Shown: positions 10,264 to 17,480 of the stretch, in pieces | How positions within the stretch are numbered: the stretch's first letter is position 1 | How the letters are laid out: the number at the start of each line of letters is the position of its first letter | DNA from: Bacteroidales bacterium | GTDB taxonomy: Bacteria; Bacteroidota; Bacteroidia; Bacteroidales; P3 | Direction: 5' to 3' | Assembly (NCBI GenBank): GCA_017645585.1 | Contig: JAGCOF010000053.1 | Span: 1-64,000 of the forward strand | Length of the DNA: 64,000 nucleotides | Position numbers and translations under genes: made by a program | The notes under the pieces: model-generated | Told to the model about the DNA's origin: nothing | The model's database searches: none | What the model saw: only the letters and a program-made list of their open reading frames with translations

Positions 10264-11094
10264 ATGGACAACATCAGGGTGATGATGGTCGACGACGAGC
10301 CACTGATAAGAAAAGTCGTCAAGATGGAGATGAATGAGCGAGGCTCGAACGCGACCGAAGGGAGCGAACGGTCCTTCGCTCAGGTGGAGAGCGGCAACGA
10401 GGACGGTAGCGTGATGCGCCGTGTGGAGATGGTGGAGACCTTCGCCGACGGTCCGTCGCTGACGGCGGCCCTCGAGAACACCCCGCCGCCCGACTACCTG
10501 CTGGTCGACATGGAGTTCCAGGGCGAGCCCACCGGAGGCTTGCTCGTCGCGCGCCGCATCCACGAACGCTACCCCGAGGTGAAGATTATCATCTTCTCGG
10601 GCCGTTTCGACGCGCCGTTGCCCGGCGAGGAGGACCGTCTGGGACGTCTGCACGACATCGGACGCGTGGTCATGGAGGCCCTCAGCCTTGGTGCTTCGGC
10701 CTTCGTCAGCAAGAATGCCGTGGGCGGTTTCAGCATCGAGAATATCCTGCGCGCCATCGCCTGCCTCGAGCGTGGCGAGCGTTTCTACTTCAACTACCCC
10801 GTCATGCTCACCCTCAAGGAGGCTGCCGAGCGCTATTTCAGCATCGTGGCCACCCACGACCTCGACTTCAACCTCAGCGACACCGAGCGCCGCCTGCTGC
10901 TGCTCGAGGCTGCCGGCTGCACCGCTGCCGAGATATCGAACCAGCTGGGCGAGAGCGACAAGGCCATCCAGGAGCGCCAGAAAGACCTCTCGCGCCGTCT
11001 GGATATCGTCAACAAGAGCGCCGCCCGTGTGGCCAAAGCCATCAGCCTCGGCCTCATCAGCCCCGCCGACGTACGCTTCCTGCCGCGAATGTAA
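10264..11094 (+). CDS. Response regulator with insertion in receiver domain
   Basis: 276 residues: a CheY-like receiver with acidic pair D10-D11, phosphoacceptor D82 (LLVDMEF) and conserved Lys in FVSKNAV, then a C-terminal helix-turn-helix of LuxR/sigma-4 type (LSDTERRLLLLEAAGCTAAEISNQL). It is almost surely the partner of the kinase just upstream, since the genes are 23 bp apart, in a gap filled with TTAAACC heptamers. Residues about 24-48 (NERGSNATEGSERSFAQVE...) are an extra hydrophilic stretch between helix 1 and strand 2 that normal receivers lack; its DNA is a GC-rich near-palindrome. Target genes are unknown. Confidence 0.87.
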   Translation: MDNIRVMMVDDEPLIRKVVKMEMNERGSNATEGSERSFAQVESGNEDGSVMRRVEMVETFADGPSLTAALENTPPPDYLLVDMEFQGEPTGGLLVARRIHERYPEVKIIIFSGRFDAPLPGEEDRLGRLHDIGRVVMEALSLGASAFVSKNAVGGFSIENILRAIACLERGERFYFNYPVMLTLKEAAERYFSIVATHDLDFNLSDTERRLLLLEAAGCTAAEISNQLGESDKAIQERQKDLSRRLDIVNKSAARVAKAISLGLISPADVRFLPRM

Positions 11095-11103
11095 AAAAAA
11101 GTG

Positions 11104-11111
11104 TATATTTG
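11104..11111 (+). promoter_or_regulatory. -7 promoter box of the type IX cargo gene
   Basis: TATATTTG lies 69 nt upstream of the start codon at 11180 and just past the response-regulator stop. No clear -33 element. Confidence 0.5.
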
Positions 11112-11179
11112 CACTTGTTATCCGCAGAAATCAGGTGTTTGCAAACGCCTGTGGATAAGTGTTATATAGGAAAACAAAT

Positions 11180-12937
11180 ATGATGGATATGATGAAAAAG
11201 AGTTTGTTGCTTTTGCTGTCGGTGTTGCTGACGCTGCCCGTGCTGGCAGGCAGCCGTTACGCGATGGCCGGCGACAGCAAAAGCGCTGACGACACCCTCA
11301 GCTACTGCGGTGACCAGCCTCACACCAACGATTGGGGCAACAACCACATCGTTGATTGGGGCGTCATGTTCCCGCAGGCGCAGGTGTCGGGACACAACTA
11401 CCTGCAGGAGGTGATGCTCTATGTGGAGAACACCGGCGAATACACCCTCAACGTGTGGCAGGGTGGCACCACCGCCCCCGACACGCAGGTATATACCCAG
11501 ACGGTTACCTTCGCCCCCGGGCAGACAGGTTGGCAGCACATACCACTCATCGATCCCGTGACCCTCGACGGCATGCAGAACCTCTGGGTCACCTTCTCGG
11601 CACCGCAACTGCTCTATCCGGCAGCTGCCTGTGCCTACACGGGCGACACCAACAGCGACTGGATTTCGCTCGACGACGGCCTCACCTGGGGCCATCTGTC
11701 CGACTACAACTACAGCAACTCGTGGATGATACGCTGCATCACTTCGCAGACACTGCCGCCGCCCGTCGTCCGCATCGACGGCTACGACCAGGTGGCTGTG
11801 GGCGAAGGCCTTCCCCTCACCGCCAGCGCTACCGCAGGCGCCATCGTCACATGGACGCTGCAGGGCATGACTACCTCTTCGGAAACAGGCTCCTCGGTGG
11901 TGGGTCTTTGGAATACCCCCGGCACCTACAACGTCATCGCCACAGCCACTACCACCAATGATGTGGCATACGACACGCTAACTGTGCATGTGGTTGACTA
12001 TACCCAGGGCGACACCGTCTCCTACTGCCTCGACCGCCCTGTCGTCGGCAGCGTGGGCTACAACGAGACAGGCACCTACTGGGGCATCATGCTCCCGTCG
12101 GCCTACCTTCCTGGACGCCGCTATCTCAACAACGTGCTCCTCTATGTGATGGAGGGTGGTGAGTACACGATGAACCTCTACCAGGGCGGCACCCAGGCCC
12201 CCGGACAGCTTGTCTACACCCATACCTACACCTTCGACTCCACGCAAATCGGCTGGTTCGGCTGCACACCCGACAGCCTCTTCCACATCAACACCGCGCA
12301 GAACCTCTGGGTGGTCTTCTACCATCCCGACATCGTGTACCCCGCTATGGGATGCAACTACATGGGCGACCCCAACAGCGATTGGCTCTCGGCCGATGGC
12401 ACCAATTGGGGACACCTGAACAGCATAGCTCCCACGTTGCCCTACTCGTGGCTCATACAGTGCGTCACCTCACAGGAGGTGCGCTACACCATTAACGCTT
12501 TCAGCGGCAACAGTTCGATGGGCACCGTCAGCGGCGGCGGCATCTATCCGCTCGGCACCACTGTCACCCTCGAGGCCCATCCCTACGACGGCTACCGCTT
12601 TGTGCGCTGGAGCGACGGAAGCGCTGCCAACCCGCGCACCATCACCGTCACCGGAAACGCTACCTATGTGGCCCACTTCGTATCGCTCACCGGCATCGAC
12701 GAGCCCGACAGCGAGCCCCTCAACCTCTATCCCAACCCCGCCAGCGAGTGGGTGAATATCAGTGTTGCGGAGCCTGGCGAGGTGAGTGTCTTGGATGTGA
12801 CGGGCCGCACCGTGTTTACTCAGGCAATCAAGCAATCAGGCAATCAGACAATCACCCTCGACGTCAGCACCCTGCCCGACGGCCTCTATTTCGTGAAGGT
12901 GGGCGCTCATCATTCATCACTCATCATTCATCATTAA
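11180..12937 (+). CDS. Secreted type IX cargo protein with duplicated domain
   Basis: 585 residues with signal peptide MMDMMKKSLLLLLSVLLTLPVLA. Two homologous modules of about 170 residues follow (opening with DTLSYCGDQP and DTVSYCLDRP; both contain GEYT-N-x-x-QGGT-APG and the NSDW-LS-DG-x-x-WGHL block). A PKD/Ig-like spacer separates them. Then comes an InlB/Listeria-Bacteroides-type beta repeat (GYRFVRWSDGSAANPRTITV) and a type A sorting domain (LNLYPNPASEWVNI ... GRTVFTQ ... LPDGLYFVKVG). The last residues, AHHSSLIIHH, are encoded by a TCATCAT heptamer array and replace the usual terminal K-V-V-V-K strand. Export by the type IX system is expected, if the altered end still works. Confidence 0.85.
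   Translation: MMDMMKKSLLLLLSVLLTLPVLAGSRYAMAGDSKSADDTLSYCGDQPHTNDWGNNHIVDWGVMFPQAQVSGHNYLQEVMLYVENTGEYTLNVWQGGTTAPDTQVYTQTVTFAPGQTGWQHIPLIDPVTLDGMQNLWVTFSAPQLLYPAAACAYTGDTNSDWISLDDGLTWGHLSDYNYSNSWMIRCITSQTLPPPVVRIDGYDQVAVGEGLPLTASATAGAIVTWTLQGMTTSSETGSSVVGLWNTPGTYNVIATATTTNDVAYDTLTVHVVDYTQGDTVSYCLDRPVVGSVGYNETGTYWGIMLPSAYLPGRRYLNNVLLYVMEGGEYTMNLYQGGTQAPGQLVYTHTYTFDSTQIGWFGCTPDSLFHINTAQNLWVVFYHPDIVYPAMGCNYMGDPNSDWLSADGTNWGHLNSIAPTLPYSWLIQCVTSQEVRYTINAFSGNSSMGTVSGGGIYPLGTTVTLEAHPYDGYRFVRWSDGSAANPRTITVTGNATYVAHFVSLTGIDEPDSEPLNLYPNPASEWVNISVAEPGEVSVLDVTGRTVFTQAIKQSGNQTITLDVSTLPDGLYFVKVGAHHSSLIIHH
12820..12852. repeat. 8-bp tandem repeat inside the sorting domain
   Basis: Four units of the type CAGGCAAT (CAGGCAAT, CAAGCAAT, CAGGCAAT, CAGACAAT) inside the coding sequence, encoding AIKQSGNQTIT. 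Confidence 0.75.
12907..12936. repeat. 7-bp tandem repeat forming the end of the cargo gene
   Basis: Four heptamers, TCATCAT, TCATCAC, TCATCAT, TCATCAT, supply the last codons (HHSSLIIHH) and run up to the stop. Confidence 0.85.
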
Positions 12938-12941
12938 CATA

Positions 12942-14513
12942 ATGCGCTACGAAGTTGATTTTCTTGTGGTAGGCTCCGGCATCGCCGGCCTCAGTTTCGC
13001 CCTCAAGGTGGCCCCCTACGGCAAGGTGTGCATCCTCACCAAGGGTGACGCCGCCGAGGGCTCCACACGCTACGCCCAGGGCGGCATCGCTGCGGTGATG
13101 TACGACAGCGACTCGTTCGACAAGCACATCCACGACACCCTCGTGGCGGGCGACGGCATCTGCGACCGCGAGGTGGTGGAGATGACTATCCGCGAGGCTC
13201 CCGACCGTATCCGCGAGCTGGTGCAATACGGTGTGAACTTCGACCTTGACCGCAAGGGCGACAAGTTCGACCTGCACCGCGAGGGCGGCCACTCCGAGTT
13301 CCGCATCCTGCACCACAAGGACAATACCGGCGAGGAGATTGAGCGCGGCCTGCTCGAGGCTGCACGTCGTCATCCCAATATTGAAATCAAGGAGCGGCAG
13401 TTCGCCATCGACATCATCACCCAGCACCACCTCGGCCAGCGTGTCACCAAGCACACGCCCGACATCGAGTGCTACGGTGTTTACGCCCTCGACTGCGACA
13501 CCAACCGCATCGACACCTACCTGGCCAAGGTGACCCTGCTGGCCACCGGCGGCATGGGCAACGTCTACAGCACCACCACCACGCCGGTCATCAGCACCGG
13601 CGACGGTGTGGCCATGGTGCACCGTGCCCGCGGCGTGCTCAGCGACTTGGAGTTCATGCAGTTCCACCCCACCAGCCTCTACAACCCCGCCGAGAAACCC
13701 GCCTTCCTCATCACCGAGGCCATGCGCGGTGCCGGTGCCGTACTCAAAGACCGCGACGGGAAGGAATTTATGCAGAAATACGACGAGCGCCTCAGCCTCG
13801 CGCCGCGCGACATTGTGGCCCGCGCCATCGACAACGAGATGAAGCTCAGCGGCAAGGACTACCTCTACCTCGACGCCCGCGGCATCGGCAAGAAGCACCT
13901 CATCGAGGGCTTCCCCACCATCTATGCCAAGTGCCTCTCTATCGGCATCGACATCACGCGCGACATGATCCCCATCCGCCCCGCAGCCCACTACCAATGT
14001 GGCGGCATCAAGGTGGACCGCAATGGCGAAAGTTCCATCCACCACCTCTACGCAGCCGGCGAGTGCGCCTGTACCGGCCTCCATGGCGGCAACCGCCTGG
14101 CCAGCAACTCGCTGCTCGAAGCCGTTGTCTACGCCCACAACGCCGCGCAAGCGGCTATTCAGAGTATTCAGAATAATCGGAATACTCCAAATAATCAGAT
14201 TCCCGATTGGAACGCCGAGGGCATGGTGCTCAACGAGGAGATGGTGCTCATCACGCAGACCAAGAAGGAGCTGCAGGAGATCATGTGGAACTATGTCGGC
14301 ATCGTGCGTAGCGACCTGCGTCTGCAGCGCGCCTTCGACCGACTGAACCTCATCTTCCGCGAGACCGAGGACCTATACAACCGCAGCGTCCTCACCGAGC
14401 CCCTCAGCGAGCTGCGCAACCTCATCGCCTGCGCCTACCTCATTATCAAAATGGCCCGTGCCCGCCGCCAAAACGTCGGCCTCCACTACAGCCTCGACCT
14501 GCTGGAAAAATAG
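12942..14513 (+). CDS. nadB: L-aspartate oxidase
   Basis: 523-residue FAD enzyme that oxidises L-aspartate to iminoaspartate, the first step of de novo NAD synthesis. The FAD-binding VVGSGIAGLS (about 9-18), the substrate loop with the HSxxRILHHKDNTG block, the EFMQFHPTSL motif, the active-site RGAGAVL segment and the PAAHYQCGGIKVD region are all present, as is GGNRLASNSLLE. Fewer than 10 bp separate it from the cargo gene. A small insert after AAQAAIQ (QSIQNNRNTPNNQI) is encoded by a 9-bp degenerate tandem repeat (14155-14205). Confidence 0.95.
   Translation: MRYEVDFLVVGSGIAGLSFALKVAPYGKVCILTKGDAAEGSTRYAQGGIAAVMYDSDSFDKHIHDTLVAGDGICDREVVEMTIREAPDRIRELVQYGVNFDLDRKGDKFDLHREGGHSEFRILHHKDNTGEEIERGLLEAARRHPNIEIKERQFAIDIITQHHLGQRVTKHTPDIECYGVYALDCDTNRIDTYLAKVTLLATGGMGNVYSTTTTPVISTGDGVAMVHRARGVLSDLEFMQFHPTSLYNPAEKPAFLITEAMRGAGAVLKDRDGKEFMQKYDERLSLAPRDIVARAIDNEMKLSGKDYLYLDARGIGKKHLIEGFPTIYAKCLSIGIDITRDMIPIRPAAHYQCGGIKVDRNGESSIHHLYAAGECACTGLHGGNRLASNSLLEAVVYAHNAAQAAIQSIQNNRNTPNNQIPDWNAEGMVLNEEMVLITQTKKELQEIMWNYVGIVRSDLRLQRAFDRLNLIFRETEDLYNRSVLTEPLSELRNLIACAYLIIKMARARRQNVGLHYSLDLLEK
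14155..14205. repeat. 9-bp degenerate tandem repeat inside nadB
   Basis: Units at 9-bp step: TATTCAGAG, TATTCAGAA, TAATCGGAA, TACTCCAAA, TAATCAGAT. AT-rich against the GC-rich gene. It keeps the frame and encodes a polar loop. Confidence 0.75.
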
Positions 14514-14551
14514 CCCCCCGACCAGCTACTGATTACTGACCGCCGACTACC

Positions 14552-14857
14552 AAATTATGTCGTGCGCGATATATCCGTGTCAACCACGTATCAACACCGC
14601 CTTTTGTCCGACTGCAGTCGGACATCAGTCGGAGTTGACTCGGACTTGAGTCGGACCACAGTCGGAGGGGGTCCGTAGTGATGCTGATGGCAAAATGGCA
14701 TTTAATTAGCTTATAATATGATTATTAGCAACAGGAATTGCCGCTTTTGCCTGTTTTTGTCCGACAAAGAGCCGTTTTAGGGTCCATTCAAAGGTCGAAC
14801 CGACCACCGACCACAGGTTACCGACTACCCATTTAGGTCGTGCACGACCTAATTTTT
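14552..14857 (+). repeat. 306-bp dispersed non-coding element, copy A
   Basis: Starts with AATTATGTCGTGCGCGATATAT and ends with AGGTCGTGCACGACCTAATTTTT. Inside are TTTTGTCCGACTGCAGTCGGA, an 11-bp-step array of CAGTCGGACAT-like units (about 14612-14668), GGCATTTAATTA and GCCTGTTTTTGTCCGA. Copy B at 57694-58000, reversed, carries the same blocks in the same order at the same spacing. No reading frame is shared. It fills most of the nadB-island gap; the rest (14858-14959) shows nothing I can name. Confidence 0.88.
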
Positions 14858-14959
14858 ACCACCGTTTTTTTACCTCCCTGCCTCCGGCGGTAATCCTGTA
14901 AATCTTGTAAATTTTTTATCTGGATTTTTGGATTACGCGCAGCGGAATAAATAAAAAAT

Positions 14960-14990
14960 TTTGCCGTATGAAATAATCTTCATATCTTTG
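14960..14990 (+). promoter_or_regulatory. Promoter of the structured RNA
   Basis: TTTG (14960-14963), 19-nt spacer, TATCTTTG (14983-14990): a textbook Bacteroidota promoter placed directly before the first hairpin of the RNA. Confidence 0.8.
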
Positions 14991-14994
14991 CAGT

Positions 14995-15188
14995 CGCTTT
15001 CGAGAGCGAAAGCTGTAAGCAAGAAAAGCATTTGCTTATTCGGAGAACGTCCTTGAAGTTTGGCCACAGATAGACGTTACATATAGAATAAAGCAGATGT
15101 CCGCATATGTGGATATCTGAATTGTCTGTATGTAACGGGTTAGGCCAAACACCCAAGGACGTGGACAAGGAAGATGTCCACGTTTTTT
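14995..15188 (+). ncRNA. Candidate structured RNA of about 200 nt, promoter to terminator
   Basis: Two small hairpins come first: GCTTTCG/CGAAAGC (14996-15013) and TAAGCAA/TTGCTTA (15016-15038). A long rod follows, built of four perfect or near-perfect helices: ACGTCCTTG/CAAGGACGT (15047-15055 with 15154-15162), TTTGGCC/GGCCAAA (15059-15065 with 15143-15149), a 13-bp CGTTACATATAGA/TCTGTATGTAACG (15075-15087 with 15125-15137) and AGATGTCC/GGATATCT (15095-15102 with 15111-15118). A terminator hairpin closes it. The interrupted-rod shape recalls 6S RNA and the Bacteroidales-1 motif, but I cannot assign it. It may be a separate RNA or the leader of the methyltransferase-nuclease unit. Confidence 0.75.
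15160..15188 (+). terminator. Terminator at the 3' end of the structured RNA
   Basis: CGTGGAC (15160-15166) pairs with GTCCACG (15176-15182), then T6. Its first three bases also belong to the closing helix of the upstream rod, and CCAAACACCCAA (15145-15156) is fully complementary to TTGGGTGTTTGG (15191-15202) just past the T tract, so alternative folds are possible, as in attenuators. Confidence 0.8.
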
Positions 15189-15254
15189 GTTTGGGTGTTT
15201 GGGTTAGCTGTACGTTCGAAAAGAATAGCAGAACGTATAACTAACAACAACCCA

Positions 15255-16274
15255 ATGGTTACACGAACATCACGGCTGCAAGGCAGCAAAAAGAAAAGAG
15301 ACGACGAATACTACACGTTGTTCCAAGACATTGCAGATGAGGTTAGTCTTTATCTGCCGCAATTACGTGGGAAACGTATCCTGTGCCCCTGTGATTGGGA
15401 CGAAAGTTACAACGAAGAAATTGTCTATAAGGAAGAGGGTTATGTTTTAGGCCGGGGACTATTTGCTGCAGAAGGAACAATTAAGAATATTGACATCGCT
15501 AAAACTCGTGAGAAGATAGAGAAACGCATGGACAGGGTGAAGTGTCAGTTTGTCTATTACCTGCTGAATCAGGCTGAAGAGTGGGGCATTAAGTCAATTA
15601 GTGTGAGTGGTTATAATCCGCAGACAAACGAAGGTGTCCGGTATGAGGATATTGATTATAGTTACTATGATGTTATCATTACAAACCCTCCGTTCAGTCA
15701 GTTCGATGAATTTATCGACCTGATGATAAAGAATGGGAAGGAGTTTTTGGTAATTGGGCCGCAAACCGCTCCGACGGAGAAAAAGGTTATGCGTTATTTC
15801 CAAGAGGGGAAAATACGCATTGGCTATCATTATCATTTGAGTGGATTTAAACGTCCCGACGGGACAACCCTACCCAAACAGCACAATACACCCCGTAGTT
15901 GTCTTTGGTACACTAACATGCAAGTGGACCCTCAAACTAAAGAATTAACCCTGACAGCATCCTACTATGAGAATCCAGAGAAATATCCAAAGTACGTGAA
16001 TTATGATGCCATTTCAGTATTGTCAGTGGCGGATATTCCAAACGATTATTATGGTGAGATGGGTGTTCCCATTACTTTTATGCAGAAATACAATCCCAAG
16101 CAGTTTGAGATTATAGGGTCGAGCAGCCAATTAAGTAAGCCATTAAAGCCATTGGTTGAGGCCGATGCTGTTTACACAGGCGGTGGTCGCGGACGATTTT
16201 ACCTTGCCGAAGAGAACAAACACTATCGCAGACTGTGGGACAGGATGGTTATCAAACGCAGAAAGGAGGAATAA
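15255..16274 (+). CDS. EcoRI-type adenine-specific DNA methyltransferase
   Basis: 339 residues. It matches the EcoRI methylase family: LCPCDWDES (about 43-51), and the catalytic NPPF (144-147) in DVIITNPPFSQFDEFIDLM, followed by KEFLVIG and the PRSCLWYTN segment. Such enzymes put a methyl group on adenine N6. I start at the ATG at 15255 (MVTRTSRLQGSKKK); the open frame extends upstream to 15174 but that part is the T tract and loop of the RNA terminator. There is no promoter box between that terminator and the ATG. The next gene begins at the base after the stop. GC is lower than in neighbouring core genes, pointing to transfer. Confidence 0.88.
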   Translation: MVTRTSRLQGSKKKRDDEYYTLFQDIADEVSLYLPQLRGKRILCPCDWDESYNEEIVYKEEGYVLGRGLFAAEGTIKNIDIAKTREKIEKRMDRVKCQFVYYLLNQAEEWGIKSISVSGYNPQTNEGVRYEDIDYSYYDVIITNPPFSQFDEFIDLMIKNGKEFLVIGPQTAPTEKKVMRYFQEGKIRIGYHYHLSGFKRPDGTTLPKQHNTPRSCLWYTNMQVDPQTKELTLTASYYENPEKYPKYVNYDAISVLSVADIPNDYYGEMGVPITFMQKYNPKQFEIIGSSSQLSKPLKPLVEADAVYTGGGRGRFYLAEENKHYRRLWDRMVIKRRKEE

Positions 16275-17375
16275 ATGATGACAGTAAAAGAACTATATGA
16301 AAAGGTTGTCAATGGTGTTATCATCAGCGACATAGAACTGCAACGGAATATTGTCTACGATGCAGAGAAACAGGCTTTGGTAATTGACAGCATCTACAAT
16401 GGCATACCCCTGCCAGCGTTCTATCTTTGGCAGCGAGAAGATGGAATACTTGAGGTTCTCGATGGAAAGCAACGCATCGAAGCCATCAAGAAGTTCAAGC
16501 AGGGCAACCTTCAGTATGAGGGTAAGACATGGAAAGCCTACGCTTACGACTGCGACTTGCAGCAAGTGGTGGACAATACAGAACTCACTACTATTATATG
16601 TAGTGGCAACGAGAAAAAGAAACGCATGATATTCAAGCGCATCAACACGCTGGGTGTCCCGCTCTCAAAGTTCGAGGTGCTAAACGGATTATATCATGGG
16701 GATTATCTTGAAGGACTAAACGACTACTTCGCACAAGACTCCAATGTTCGCAAGGTGTTGCCCTATGCGACTGTTGACCGCGGAGATAACAAGTACCGCC
16801 TGCTTGAATACATCTATTATGTGCGCAACAACAACGTTTTTCCAAAACGGAGCGAGTTGGACGACTATGTGCAGCAGAATAAAGATAAGTCGTTCAATGA
16901 TGAGGTGAAGAAGATAAAGCCTTATATTGGCTTCATTCGCGACGTGTTTGGCGATGCATCCAAGATTGGCAATGTGCTGAAGTTTAAGCTCGCAGTAAAG
17001 TACATAAAAGACCGCACCATCTGGCAACAGCACAAGGATGCAATATGCAAGGACTGCAACGCATTCATCAAGAGCGAGGGATACAAGCTGTCGCCCAGTA
17101 AGGAGGAGGATATTGAGGCAATGATTCTCGGCATTGTCGAAGATTTGCATGTTGACCCGAAACGCCTGTTCACTGTAGATGACAAGGAGAAATTGCTTGC
17201 GGAGCAGAAACCCAATGCGGAGGGATTGTACGAGTGTACAAGGTGCCACCAGCATTTCGCGGCCGACGAGCTGACCGTAGACCACATCAATCCCTGGAGC
17301 AAAGGCGGACGAACCGTGTTGACAAATGCCCGCCTATTATGCAGAGCCTGCAATAGCAGCAAGGGAAATAAATGA
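16275..17375 (+). CDS. DUF262-HNH nuclease, probable restriction partner of the methyltransferase
   Basis: 366 residues. The N-terminal part is a DUF262 (GmrSD-type, ParB/sulfiredoxin-like) domain: IELQRNIVYD (about 20-29), LVIDSIYNGIPLPAFYLW and the motif DGKQR (63-67) expected to bind or split a nucleotide. The last 46 residues are an HNH nuclease: C321-x2-C324, VDHINPWSKGG (His 337), Asn 351, C356-x2-C359. DUF262 proteins with nuclease domains restrict modified or unmodified DNA in GmrSD, BrxU and SspE systems. It touches the methyltransferase stop (TAAATG), so the two are almost surely one operon. Whether the methyl mark protects from or triggers cutting cannot be told. Confidence 0.87.
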   Translation: MMTVKELYEKVVNGVIISDIELQRNIVYDAEKQALVIDSIYNGIPLPAFYLWQREDGILEVLDGKQRIEAIKKFKQGNLQYEGKTWKAYAYDCDLQQVVDNTELTTIICSGNEKKKRMIFKRINTLGVPLSKFEVLNGLYHGDYLEGLNDYFAQDSNVRKVLPYATVDRGDNKYRLLEYIYYVRNNNVFPKRSELDDYVQQNKDKSFNDEVKKIKPYIGFIRDVFGDASKIGNVLKFKLAVKYIKDRTIWQQHKDAICKDCNAFIKSEGYKLSPSKEEDIEAMILGIVEDLHVDPKRLFTVDDKEKLLAEQKPNAEGLYECTRCHQHFAADELTVDHINPWSKGGRTVLTNARLLCRACNSSKGNK

Positions 17376-17433
17376 CGATTTCGTCGAGACATCACCGACG
17401 GACCACCGACGGATTGCCAATGGAAAAATGCTT

Positions 17434-17476
17434 TTGCGGAGAAAAAATATATTATTCTCCGCAAATATGCGGAGAA
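17434..17476. repeat. Triple GCGGAGAA palindrome, copy 1
   Basis: TTGCGGAGAA (17434-17443), TTCTCCGCAA (17455-17464) and TGCGGAGAA (17468-17476) lie between the convergent ends of the DUF262-HNH gene and the ATPase gene. The 13-mer TTATTCTCCGCAA at 17452-17464 recurs exactly at 18766-18778. The hairpin may also serve as a terminator for one or both genes. Confidence 0.8.
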
Positions 17477-17480
17477 TCTG

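Noticed and set aside
14995..15188. Retron or diversity-generating element RNA
   Set aside because: There is no reverse transcriptase gene in the window.
15174..15254. Upstream start for the methyltransferase
   Set aside because: These codons are the loop, stem and T tract of a terminator; family similarity begins only after the ATG at 15255.
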